A stretch of 34,240 nucleotides of DNA, from positions 1 through 34,240 of the forward strand of contig NXFV01000757.1 of NCBI GenBank assembly GCA_002803225.1, in the 5' to 3' direction. Below are positions 19,992-30,574 of the stretch, piece after piece. A program made the position numbers and the translations under genes. Below the pieces are notes generated by a model. The model made no database searches. It saw only the letters and a list, made by a program, of their open reading frames with translations, and was not told where the DNA came from. Every line of letters starts with the position of its first letter. Position 1 is the first letter of the stretch. Source of the stretch: Gamarada debralockiae (taxonomy: Eukaryota; Ascomycota; Leotiomycetes; Helotiales; Hyphodiscaceae).

Positions 19992-22402
19992 TCACATCCT
20001 CTGCATGGTCAAGTTCATAACTGGCAACTCAACCATATGTAACCTCGCACTCCCATACGGAACAAGCGTATACTCAGCCACAGGCGCCGTACAAGTTCTA
20101 TCAGCAGGAGGATTAGTCGGAACACCCTTCTCGATCGGCCAATCGATCTCACAGCCTTGGACTGTGAACGAGTTTGGTGGTGCATGGAGAGCCCAAACTG
20201 GATTTGCTAGAGTCGTGGAATTCATCTGGTAGTTGTACTTCAAGGTACCTGGATCGATGGCAATATTCCAAGCAGTTGTGTTGTACATTTCATGGTCGTG
20301 GCATTGAGGCGGAGCATAGCCCTCCGGAAATGGTTCCTTCGTATTGAAGCTCTTCGGCGGGAGGTTGACCACTTCTTCACCGATGGCTAAGGCGTAGAGA
20401 AGAGGTCCGCGATGGACGGCGATGGTGTTATTTGCGCGAGTCTCGAGTCGCATGTCAGCGCCGAGGTTGAACTTTAGATTCGATGTTCCAGCGGCGAGGA
20501 CGATATGCGCCATGCCCGTGTTGGCGTCCGGAGCAAGAGTGACTGGTGAGTTGTTTGCGCCTTCCGTTGTTATGGTGGACGAAGTCGCCCAAGATGGTAC
20601 CCGTACGTAGAAACTGAACGCTTTGTGTGCTTCAATCGTGTACTCCAGGACCGTCTCGAAGGGGTAATTTGTCTCGCAGCTGATGGTCACGTTGTTGTTC
20701 TGTGTCAGAGTTGTAGAGACGGTTGCTGGGGATAAGAGAGCATGTCCAAGCCCATTGTCGCCTATCTTGACGAAAGATGCGGAGAGAAATTTCGGGTAGC
20801 CTTGAGGATGGTTGACTGTGCAGCAGGGGTAGTTGGGTTCGAGGCCAAATGTTTGACCGAGTGTATTGACGTTGTAGAATGGTGTTGCACTTAGGTTGCG
20901 CGAGTAGGGCTGGTTGGGTTGAGACATGTACGGTGGGACTATTAGTTGCGATTGCTGGAAGTGATGAAGGGACGTATACCTACCTGATGGGCCCACCAAT
21001 CCGCAGTCACTGCTGCTGGAAGGGAGTTGAATGCAGCGAGTTCACAACGGTCAGCGAATGAGTTGTCACCAATTGCTTGATACAGATAGCTTAGACTGTA
21101 CATCGTCTCAACTATCGTGCAAAGCTCCGCCCTAGAATTTCGAGGTCAGCCATTCTTCGGCCTGAATCGAGAATATGGAAGCTACCCTGTCATAGGAGAA
21201 AGACCATCAATTCTCTCATCTCCTAGAATGGAACCAGATGAAGCACCATGGTACTTGAACGACCAATCAACTCCTTGCCTTGTTGACTGAAGGAGCGTGT
21301 CGTTGTGCGTAAATCTCCTCACGGCGGCCCCTGCTTTCAAGCCTAAATTTTTCAATCAGCAAAACCTATATCCAATTAATGTGCTGCCAGTTGCATACCT
21401 TGCCCAGCATTGACTCCGTGCTCGAACTGATAGAGCGGACTCGTAATTGAATCCGGGACATCGTAGAGATTTTCCTTGATGAATGCATCCAAGTACCAAT
21501 ATGCCCAGTCATAACCAGCGTCGTTTAGCAAGTTCATGTTATCGAGAAGAATCTGGCTGTTATTTTGCGGGTAATTGTCGTACAGCCATTGTAGTGAGAT
21601 CCTGACCCGACCTGGTAAGCTTCGAGTGCCCAAAGAGTTGGAATGAGTCGGACTTACATCATATCGTGATCCCTTGCGCGACCCCACAAGTCGTCTCCTG
21701 TTCCTAAATAACCTTGAAAGAGTCAATCGAGGAAATATACCAGAGTATGAGAGATCCAACTTACCTGTGTTGTTGTTTTGGAGCATGGTATGCATCAATT
21801 CTGCAAATCTGTGCATTGATCCTACTACAGTGTCCTCCATTCTGGGGTCCGCTTCCGCCATCTGCATAAATCCCAGCATGACGGGGAATCTTCCCCAGAA
21901 TATCCTATGCTCTCCAGCTTCCGGACCAATCCTGGAAAATGCAAGTTAAATTGGAGGTGACAAGAAATAGAAATGCGTACTCACCATCCATCGTCCGCTT
22001 GGTGCGAGAGGACATAATCTGCCGCACCCCTGACTTGACTCTTCAGCCTCTCGTCATCAAGTCCATATGCTAATGGCACGAGACCATTGAACCAATACGG
22101 GAAGCCCTCATTCAGATCAGAGTACTCTTTATCACCTCCCAGCCACGAGCTTTGGTGAACGTAATCGTAGAAATCATATTCATGACCAGCCAATCCGTCG
22201 GCCATTAACTGCATTTGATCTTTGAGCCATCCTTGTGGCTTTATTGAGCCCAGAGGGAGGGGATCAAAGGTGAATGAGAGTACTTTTTGGGGTCAGTTGT
22301 CTCGTAGCATAATTCTGGGGGAGACGAACGGACAGGGTCAGCAGTAGCAGACATGATTCCAACAGTTCCTGCGACTATTCTGATAACTTTCATAGCATTC
22401 AT
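19992..22402 (-). CDS. GH127/DUF1680 beta-L-arabinofuranosidase-like enzyme, 683 aa
   Basis: Eight exons: 22402-22330, 22282-21985, 21931-21765, 21712-21658, 21601-21399, 21342-21186, 21131-20980, 20938-19992; total 2052 nt. Most introns are 45-57 nt; the last is only 41. The N-terminus ([19 protein letters not shown]) is a plausible weak signal peptide, fitting secreted plant-polysaccharide degradation. The catalytic domain opens with [17 protein letters not shown]. In GH127 the active site is a Zn bound by Glu and three Cys, one of them the nucleophile. The matching residues are present: AELC (E320, C322) and [11 protein letters not shown] (C407, C408). The rest is beta-rich, with [15 protein letters not shown]. 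Removal of beta-linked L-arabinofuranose is inferred from family; GH146 or a related specificity is possible. Tail-to-tail with the 937-aa gene, 290 bp apart. Confidence 0.9.
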
Positions 22403-22891
22403 ATTGACGAATTGTGGCGAAAAATGAACTCAAGGTAGAATTGACATAAGATTTGTTTGTTATATCATTTCGGACCATCCGCTTTTGGAATGTCCAGTCA
22501 TGTGTTGCCGTAGGCTTACCCCGCACAGTAAGAATAGAATCAACTCGATCCATCTTGGACCATGGACCCTGCCTTGTACGTCAAATGCCGTCACTCAAAT
22601 GCTGAGTAATATTTGTAGATTGGAGAACTTGCTGCAATCCATCTCGTCCTCAAAAACTTTGCTGATCTCTTCTTTCAGTAGATTGCAACCCGAAATTAAA
22701 ATTTGTACTTGACTAATGGAAACTTAATGAGTGAAGGAACTGACACCAAACCCCACTGTGTATGTGAAGAAGCATGGTCACTTTTTAGAAACCTAGTCAT
22801 TAAGCTAATTCAGACGTCCAAATAACCTCATTTAGATCATGCCCCTGACTCCGTGCAAGAATTTAGTATACTGACGGCCATCGACGAAAGT
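22403..22891. other. Intergenic, GH127-like promoter
   Basis: Upstream region of the GH127-like gene and downstream region of the RGG protein gene, both minus strand. AT-rich, without a recognised coding frame. Confidence 0.5.
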
Positions 22892-24205
22892 TCAAACAGC
22901 CAATTCTTCAGCATCCTCCAAGAGCGCTATAAGATCAGACGGAAGCGCCCTGCTACCTTCTCCAATCTGCTCTGTGATACAAAGAAACTCTTTGCCATCC
23001 CAACTGACTTCGCACTGCTTCTTCTCTGAATCCCTGACTACGTCCACGATACGTTTGAGGAGAGCATGGAACCGTCCCAGCAATGCGCAATTGGACTTCT
23101 CCCAAGCGAGCACATCTTGTCGAACATCCTTGATCTTAGGGTTGTCGAAGAGGCCGAACTTGTGATATGCTATGAGGAATTTGGGTGTTTGATTGACCCA
23201 AAGCCGTGGAATAATCTCATCCATGTCAAAAATTCTGTTGCTGGCTCTGGTCTTCAAATCAAAAATCTGATCCTGAGCGACTTTGGTGCCAGCAAACTTC
23301 ATTTGAAGCTTCGAGTCGTCAGAGGGGCCACTGCTCGTCACAGCCATAGTAGCAAGCGCATCCTCGAGGGTCGATTGATTTCCAGCGCTCTTTGGGCTTG
23401 ATGAAGCTTGGGCATCAGGTTGTTTGACATAGCCATCGGTTTCGGATCGTACGAGAAAGTGTAGACCGCCGAATTGGTATCGGACAATCCGCTGGTGGGA
23501 GCATGAATTCATAACTCCAGCATCCCAAGTTGTGTATTGCTCCGGAAAAGTATGACCATATCCTCGTAGATCCGTGATGAGCTCTGTAGGGGAGCTTTCT
23601 TTGCGAACGAAGAGCACTGTGTCTCCGATCACGTCGACGTCGAATCGGAAAGGCTTGGATTGAGATCCGGTGAATCGTAGAAGGTTTCCAATGGTGCTAC
23701 TACAGCCTACAATATCCACAGATTGCAGATCGAAGTCTGGGTTCATAGTTCGCACGGAACGGACCATGGGCTCTAATGGGAATGATGCGAATCGGGCAGC
23801 ATTGATATCTTTAAAGACGGCTTGGCTATCAGGCTTCAGCTGCGGATCGATGGTTGGAGGGGTCCATGCTGGCGGAGATCCTGTCAATAGTATGTTAGGA
23901 AGTTATTCTATGTCCTGACCATGCATCGTAAAAAATATTGAATTGTTGAAAGCAGACTGCTGATTGTAGGGAGACTGGCCTGGGACGAGGATAACTGGAG
24001 ACTTGACATCAAGCCAGTTGTAAGATGCAATATAATCGGCATCCTGGATCGTAGGAGCATCTTCTTCTATCAACAATGTCTTGACGTCGATGCTGTCGAT
24101 GGCAGGGCCGAGAGGCTTCGATGGCGGTGCAGGCTGGGGAGCACTTCCCGCACCTCCACGACGACCTCTCCAAGAACCACGATATAAACCTCGATGATAG
24201 GACAT
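22892..24205 (-). CDS. Conserved fungal RGG-rich protein of unknown function, 404 aa
   Basis: Two exons: 24205-23980 and 23880-22892, total 1215 nt. The N-terminus has an RG/RGG patch (RGLYRGSWRGRRGG) typical of RNA-binding proteins, then Pro-rich linker, then IASYNWLDVKSPVILVPG. Exon 2 resumes at SPPAWTPP and continues through IVGCSSTIGNLLRF, RIVRYQFGGLHFLVR and IIPRLWVNQTPKFLIAYHKFGLF to WEKSNCALLGRFHALLKRI. This is a widespread ascomycete family. It is often auto-labelled geranylgeranyl pyrophosphate synthetase, but the DDxxD motifs of prenyl synthases are absent, so I reject that name. The intron (99 nt) seems to use a GC donor (CAG|GCCAGT) because the GT-donor alternatives give a frame break or a 39-nt intron. 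No signal peptide. Confidence 0.8.
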
Positions 24206-24932
24206 TGAGAGCGAGTATTTGGGTGTTGGTTGATGAATATATTGATTGTTCGATATTTCTGCTCCACTGATCCCTCGCAGAGCATGTGTAGATGGGCCAG
24301 AGAGGGAAAGCAGTCCTTTGATAATTCGCTCCAATGAGAGCAGTGCAAGGTTCCACAGCAAACAAAATATCGTAGTTTCATATGCTGCGATCAATCAATA
24401 CTGAGGTTGAGGCTGTAGAATTCATTGGCTGCCAACACGTCATTCTATGCAAGCCCATCCAAATCGCGGCCACGGGCAGTTCTGGTGAGGCTCGCAATAT
24501 CTCAGCCCATAAGTTCGCCCACTCAGCGGTCGCATGACAAACGGGTGTCAGCAAGCCCTTAAAATCTTCATTCTTCATTGCTCAAACTTTTGAGCCACCT
24601 CCTTGCTCGAGTAAGCGATAGTCTAATCGATAAGAATCGATATCTTTTCAATAAATGGATCAAGAAAAGAGGAGATATCGGGAACAGAAAGTCGTTCCCC
24701 GCGTTGGAAATTGGTGCTGAGACACGCCACGGAATTGCTCCACAACTCTCTTCCAAAACCACCTCAACCTTCGAACTTCATCAGATTCGTCCGCCTCTAT
24801 CTCAATCATCACTCCCCCAAGCAACATTGCACGACCTCGAATCACATACCCAATTATTTTATTTTATTTTATTTTTATTTGTTTTTTCTTCCAGAACTTT
24901 AAGTCTTTCTTCCGGCATCCTACGCACCAAAA
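24206..24932. other. Intergenic, no gene seen
   Basis: Divergent spacer between the RGG protein gene and a doubtful small gene at 24933. Contains a T-rich run near 24855-24890 (TTTTATTTTATTTTATTTTT) typical of fungal promoter or leader DNA. Open frames on both strands are unrecognised. Confidence 0.45.
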
Positions 24933-25410
24933 ATGACAACCGTGCCGAGAGCCATTTTCGCACCTTCTACCTTCGGTCCTTTCCATGCTCGGACCTATCA
25001 ACATCTCATTTTAACCTCATGTGGTGAGATCTTCGATCTACAAAGCAAGTAACCGCCCTGTATCTGTGCGACAAGGTCACTCTTTTGCCTTACGAGGTAG
25101 CTGCCTCGCAAATCCGTACGTTGGTTCCTGGCCTGGCAGGAAGCTTGGCGATGATGCAGTTGAAGATCTTCAACTGCTCAAGCTTAAAAGACCCCGCGTA
25201 CCTACGAGGCCGCGAGAATCAAACATCACTTGTCACACTTCTAGTTTCCTTCTTCCCAACTTCCATTTTGAGATATTACCCCTCTGTAGATCACGATACC
25301 CCGCGTTCAAGAATAACCTCAACTTCGCACACGTGGAGAAACTTTTCTTGAAGACGACGTCGAGTACAAGCTTTATTAGCAGCTTTCAATCGTTCGAAAG
25401 ATTGGAATAG
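24933..25410 (+). CDS. Hypothetical small protein, 141 aa (doubtful)
   Basis: A possible two-exon gene: exon 1 24933-25023, intron 25024-25075 (52 nt, GTGAGA...CAAG, branch AGTAACC), exon 2 25076-25410, total 426 nt. The ATG has a good A-rich context (CCAAAAATG) after a CT-rich leader. Exon 1 begins MTTVPRAIFAPSTFG; exon 2 contains KLGDDAVEDLQLLKLKRPR. A competing reading exists: an unspliced frame through the intron gives VTALYLCDKVTLLPYEVAAS but needs a one-base frameshift. Both cannot be right, so this may also be a decayed gene. No domain recognised. Confidence 0.3.
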
Positions 25411-25540
25411 CTTCTGGATTATAGCAGCTACTACAAAGCATTTGAATCAGAGAGGAAGTTCCTCCGTCACTAGGAAAAGCTCCTCGGCCTTCACTTCTCG
25501 CGTAGATGATCCTCGCCGTGGAAGGATCAGAAAGCAAATT

Positions 25541-25549
25541 TATATAAAA
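25541..25549 (+). promoter_or_regulatory. TATA box of HsbA-type gene
   Basis: TATATAAAA about 100 bp upstream of the ATG at 25644, followed by a C/A-rich leader with several TCATCA and CAACCA repeats, as in highly expressed fungal secreted-protein genes. Confidence 0.7.
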
Positions 25550-25643
25550 GAACCCAACCTTCCTGAGCAGAGCCACAATTCATCAACCACTTCACTTCAT
25601 CACTCAACACAGCATTCTCATCAAACACCACTCAACCATCGAA

Positions 25644-26218
25644 ATGCAATTCACCACTGTCCTCCCCCTCGCCCTCTGCGCGCTCGTCTCCGCCGCACCC
25701 CTCCAAAAGCGTGACGCTGCCACCGTCCTCTCCGACATCTCCACAATCTCTGGCGACGTCTCAACCCTCACCGGCGAAGTCAACTCCTACAGCGGTTCCT
25801 TCACCCAGTCACTCGCTCTCGTCAGCGAAGTCGAGTCCCTCGAGAACTCCCTCAATACCGCTACCAGCGACACCAACTCCTCTGCTGCATTCAGCGAGGC
25901 TGACAGCGAGAGCATTGCCAATGCTATCTCCACGCTTACTCCCAACATCATCACCTTGCTCTCAGACCTTGATGCGAAGGTAGTCTTCTCCTTCCCGTTG
26001 TAGAGAGAAGAACGCTAATGTGTAAAATGCAGTCTTCCACGGTTGCCTCCGCAGGCTACACTTCCGTTGTTGAGAACGCACTGAAGACCTTGATGAGCGA
26101 CGCCGATAACTTCCTGACCGCAGTTACCGACAAGGTTACAGAGAGCGAGACCTCGGCCATTAGTACCTCTGCGAACGAGATCGACGCTGCCTTCAACCAG
26201 GCTATCGCCACCTACTAA
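25644..26218 (+). CDS. HsbA-type hydrophobic surface-binding / cell-wall galactomannoprotein, 173 aa
   Basis: Two exons: 25644-25979 and 26033-26218; intron 53 nt (GTAGTC...GCAG); total 522 nt. Signal peptide MQFTTVLPLALCALVSA is followed by APLQKR, a Kex2-like dibasic site. The mature protein is almost all helical, Ala/Ser/Thr-rich and cysteine-free: AATVLSDISTISGDVSTL and IANAISTLTPNIITLLSDL, then exon 2 with ALKTLMSDADNFLTAV. Length, signal and the repeated DI/V-xx-L-xx-V heptads match the HsbA/Mp1 antigen family (PF12296). Those proteins bind lipids or hydrophobic surfaces and help recruit secreted enzymes such as cutinases to solid substrates. Codon usage is strongly C-ending, suggesting high expression. 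Partners here are not known. Confidence 0.9.
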
Positions 26219-26684
26219 ACGGAAGTGTGTGTCTTTTGACCCGGGGGGTGGGGAAGTAGATAATTGAGTTGGGGCAATGAACATAGGAACAACTGCACTT
26301 CGAAAGGAGCCGCATACGTAATATATAATTGAGAGGCAAGTCTCTATGCAATGCTTTTGCAGGTGGTGGATAGGTAGAAAACATATTCTCTGCCGTGAAC
26401 ATCTAATAAGATGAATATAGAGCCTCGTTGAGCTTCATGAAATTCTAAGCATGTATCTATCCAATCTTCCCATTCGTGTCTTTTTCCCACCAATGTGTGT
26501 ATGCCGCCCATATGCGATCCTTCCTTTCCATGCAGCCATATCCCGTGTCCCTAGCCCAAACCATTTATAAACATATCCAGACCGACCCAATGATGCAACA
26601 ACCTAACGCCAATTCCCCAATCATAAAATCGTGTGTAATATCCATCGCCGTATATTGTATCATACAATCCGTTGTGTCGCCCTC
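26219..26684. other. Convergent 3' intergenic region
   Basis: Lies between the stop codons of two convergent genes. No coding signal; it should hold both terminators. AT-rich motifs such as ATAATATATAATTG (about 26319) could serve poly(A) addition. Confidence 0.45.
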
Positions 26685-27137
26685 CTACTCCTCAGCAACA
26701 GTCTCAACATGCTCCTCATCACGACTCCCCTTCCTCAACTGCCCCTCATCGACACTACAATTTCTACTCGCCATCGGACTAATCCCACTAAAGACACTCC
26801 AGCGTCCATCCATACTCGGTCTCCCCTGACGTCCGAATTTCATCTCAAACCCCCTCAACATCTCCTGATGTTTACTATCCTTCACGCCGGGATATTTTGA
26901 TTTCGGCTCCACCCACTTTTCCTTCTTGTCTTTCGATCGCCAGGAGGTTATCTTTGAGAGTCGGGAAGAGGTTTTGGTGAGGGTTACAGGAGGGAGATTG
27001 GAGGATGTGACAGTGAGGACGTTGGAGAGGGCGACATTGGTGGCGGATGTGGAGGTTGAGGAGGTGGTTGATGAGGTTCGTGTGCTCTCTGGGGAGGGCC
27101 GGCCGAGGGCGCGGCGGACGCGGTCTTTGAGAGCCAT
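26685..27137 (-). CDS. Hypothetical Ser/Thr-rich basic protein, 150 aa
   Basis: Single-exon gene from a true ATG at 27137. It begins MALKDRVRRALGRPSPESTR, passes a Ser/Thr run (about residues 21-33), then ITSWRSKDKKEKWVEPKSKYPG, RGFEMKFGRQGRPSMDGRWS and an acidic end. No signal peptide, transmembrane segment or known domain; largely disordered. The KYPG...HQEMLRGFEMKFGRRRxS-like core looks like a conserved small ascomycete protein, possibly a phosphoprotein, but I cannot name it. The opposite strand is also partly open, so coding rests on frame length and motif-like composition. Confidence 0.6.
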   Translation of the reverse strand: MALKDRVRRALGRPSPESTRTSSTTSSTSTSATNVALSNVLTVTSSNLPPVTLTKTSSRLSKITSWRSKDKKEKWVEPKSKYPGVKDSKHQEMLRGFEMKFGRQGRPSMDGRWSVFSGISPMASRNCSVDEGQLRKGSRDEEHVETVAEE

Positions 27138-29798
27138 TTCAATTGCTTAATTGTTTGAATGTGCGAGACTGGGTGATCTGGAGGCTGTGCGCTCGAGGAG
27201 AGAGGCTGTGTTGTTTGTGCTCTCGTGTGTTGTGGGGAGTGGCGTTTGAGTTTGCTCAAGCTTTTCGCATTCGTCTCGGCTTCAAGCCGTCCGTCTCCTT
27301 GCTTCTTTATGCTGACGCGGGCTCGTAAAGATAGACCAAATAGGCAGGTAGATTACAATATTGAAAGAAAGAAAGGAAGGAAGGGGTACACAATCGGCAA
27401 ATTGTTGGATTTATGCATTCTCGAGGACTGGGAGAGCAAAAGCTTCTAATAAGGGGTGGGGGGTCCAGAGCGACCTGGTCGCCACCCCCGGCAAAGAAGA
27501 GGAGATGGATGACGTTGATTGGGTGTCGGCATTTGTAGGGAGGAAAACAGCGAGTGTTTTGGTGTGGAGGGGAAATTCTGCCGGGGCGCGGGGGGTCCGA
27601 GATTTTCAGCGAAGACGGGAAGCCTGGGGTTTGTTGGGAGGTCGAGATCGTGGATACGGAGAATTACGGGGAGGAGATCGGGAAGGGAAAAATTATTATT
27701 GGTGAGATAGGATGATGAGAGAGAGAATGATGAGGACCTCTGCATCCTGTCCTTTGTAAAATTCATCAAGTATGGAAAGAAATTTCGTTTGATGCTTGTT
27801 TGAATTTGGAATGTGAGCAGTACTCCCCAGCAGTACTCATAATTAGCACCTACCTATATGATATCTTTAAGGTTTGAGAATATATACAGTACAACTATAA
27901 AATACAATGGTTGCATGGAGATTTAGAGGCATTTTATGAAATCCACTGTTTCCATCATATTAATGCAGAAACCATGTCTGCTAGGTGGCTTGTCTCACTC
28001 AAACTTTCAGAAGACATAGTCTGGGATGTCTTACAGTCCACGCTCCTCGCATGCGGCTAGCACATCAAAATTGTACAGAGAACACAGCGCCGGAAATCAT
28101 CTTCCTTGAGGAATATAAGCGCCCATGTCACTCCATTTCAGGATAGCGGTTTTCACTCTCGTACTGGCTGTATCTTGACGACTATTGGTCCGTTCCTGAC
28201 TGGGATTCGCTCTAGTGTCTCAGGACAAATGTTATGAACGACGAAGTCTATGACTAAATTCCAATAGAAAACGGCTCACTTTCCAACCTATCGGAGATCC
28301 TGAATGCGATATCACTTTCAGACGGGTTGAAACATGGAAATGCCATTGTCTACGCGTCGGAGGAGAACTCGGCGCGAAACAGGGGCTAGCATCAAGATCC
28401 CACCAAATATGAATCGGACCTTCAAGGCTGCACAGCATACATGACAAACTGATATAACCTTGAAATTGTACTGAGTATGGTGAAGCCTACCGTATTTTCA
28501 CACATCAAGCTTTGGGAGATGTATTTCTAACGCTCTGTCAGCTACTTGGCCCCCTGAGCCCCGAGCCCAAATCGTCTCGTTGCGCATTTCCACAGAAAAT
28601 GGTAACTCATGAACAAATCTCACAGAACGAAATCTGTGCCCTGAAAATTATCATGGGATCGAGCTTTGCTGCCATCATGTTTCGTAGGGGGTGAGACAAA
28701 TTGATGTGGTTCGACCAAGAAAAACACCGACCCTTCAATATCTTTTGTATGTATTTACTTGAACGAGGGTCACTTATCCGCCCATATTGCCTCCTTTTGT
28801 GCACTTGTACTAGACCTTCTTCAATGTCTCGTTCTTCCCATATCTTCCGCGCAGCTGCTCGATCTCTCATCCAAACTAAACACCTGTAATCTGAATGTTT
28901 GAAGTTATGTCGGAGAGTTTGGTCGATTCTCATTGACATGGGTGAGTGGGGGATCGCTTCTCATGGCGTTGAGTACTCCTGCTCCACTGTCGAATGACTG
29001 GAGCCAAAAGAAGCGGACTCGACTGTGGATGAAATCTCAGAGAATTCAGGATTCCAAATTACAGCGAGGAAATCGTCCATATATTTGACATGACATCTCG
29101 ACGGTCGTGACTCGACGGCGATACTTCGCCCGTTTCCGCCCAACATCGAAGCGGCACGTTTTCCAACACCAGATGAAATGCTCAGGATTGCTCAAGTAGC
29201 ACGTTTGGACCTTTTTCTGGTTTCCTGGCGGCACTTACGCTGTTGCGAATGTCGCCATGCCATATTGTGAGCAGAAGGCCCGCTTCGACATATTTATGCT
29301 TAGATCTCTTACTAGCGTTGTGGTATGCGGAAGCATCCACTGCGCGACGTGGAATTTCTTCTTCCTACTCCGCTGAGCAGTTGCTATAGCGAATATCTTC
29401 CGTTGCTGTGTCTGTGATGCTGCTGGCGTTTCTTATCGTGTTTCTCCCAGATGTTAAGATTCCATGGCTCTAGAGCATGAAGGAAAAATTTACGAAGCTT
29501 TAGATGTCGAAACCACCTAGCGGCTTTTGGAGTTTTTTACGTCTCGAAGAGATCAAGCCGTATTTCAACAGAGGTTTTCAGGTGTTTTATGCACTTGCGC
29601 GGCTTTTCTTGATCGTTGAAGCTTTCTGTCATTGTTTTATCTTCCCCCTGGAGCTTTTCAGACGACTACTTGGTTTACTTCACTGCCGTATATAGAATAG
29701 ACTTCAAGATAGATTGTGTTTACCGTGCAGAAAGCCATTTCGGCCTTTTCTTCAACTGTTGTTCGTCCCGCCATCAAACAGTATAAATTTCAATGAAG
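27138..29798. other. Gene-free stretch, 2.7 kb
   Basis: The first 600 bp are the upstream region of the 150-aa gene, with purine-rich tracts (GAAAGAAAGAAAGGAAGG near 27365). From 27.8 to 29.8 kb only short, mutually overlapping open frames occur; the longest (28607-28939, minus) has no recognisable motif. Probably old decayed DNA; no repeat or RNA gene recognised. Confidence 0.4.
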
Positions 29799-30537
29799 CT
29801 ACTCTAGCCCATCATCCACGCGAAACACTTGTCTCCTTGTCCCGCCATCCATCCTTGACAAAGTTTGCGCTCCTTCACCAGTAAAAGTTCCGAGGGAGCC
29901 AAACCTCAGTTTTAAGTTCAGAACTTCCTTACCCATAGAGTCCGAAATAATGTCCAGATCTGGATTCCTCGTGCTTGCTATTGCAGCCGAAAAAGAAGTG
30001 CTGTGAGACGTGCCATTCATGTGAAAGGCGTAAAGTCCAAAACAGACCCCGATCGCCGTTATGAAGATACCGATACCATACGAGAGAAGGAGATTGTTGT
30101 TGTTATATTGGTACATGTTGTGCGTTGGGAAGTAATTCACATTTATCGTCGTTGAATTAGGGGTACTGTTCTGTCAGAATAGCTGTATGAATGAATAATC
30201 GGTAAGGCTGGGCATGAAGAGAGGGAGCTGTACCTCAGGCCTTACGAGGGATTGGATGATGAAAAATAACTTACGTCAGTTCTGCTGAGCTGAGCATGCT
30301 GATGGTAATGTTCTGCGATAGATCCTCGATGGCGTGCATGAGCGTGCGATTTCGACACATCCAAGTTGGCTGTGTGAAAAGATCGTTGGTATAGCTGGGC
30401 AGCGTACTTTAATGACGACCGTACTGTTCCCAAAGATTCGAATTGTTCAAAGGAACAGGGAACATGGTATGGTTGGTATTGCTGTAAAACCCCGCGATCG
30501 GATTGTGAGTTCAGAAGCTGTTGGTGAACTTATCGCA
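29799..30537 (-). pseudogene. Decayed fungal membrane-protein gene, C-terminal part
   Basis: The last exon (30165-29799) encodes LLLSYGIGIFITAIGVCFGL, a transmembrane helix, then a cytosolic tail with TSFSAAIASTRNPDLD. This layout matches the C-terminus of a large uncharacterised multi-pass ascomycete family. A 109-nt intron (30274-30166, GTAAGT...ACAG) joins an upstream exon with MHAIEDLSQNITISMLSSAEL, the conserved extracellular segment before the last helix. The same frame runs on upstream to about 30537 but contains TAA at 30409-30411 and TGA at 30511-30513. Both would be sense codons (CAA, CGA) before a C-to-T change. No start or first transmembrane helices are found, and the 5' part collides with the HET remnant. 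Dead and truncated. Confidence 0.6.
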
Positions 30538-30574
30538 AGCAGTCAGCCCTATCAGTAAAACTCGGCTCGACGAA

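Noticed and set aside
22892..24205. Geranylgeranyl pyrophosphate synthetase label for the RGG protein
   Set aside because: The name is attached to this family in many automatic annotations, but the DDxxD motifs and all-helical prenyl synthase pattern are absent.
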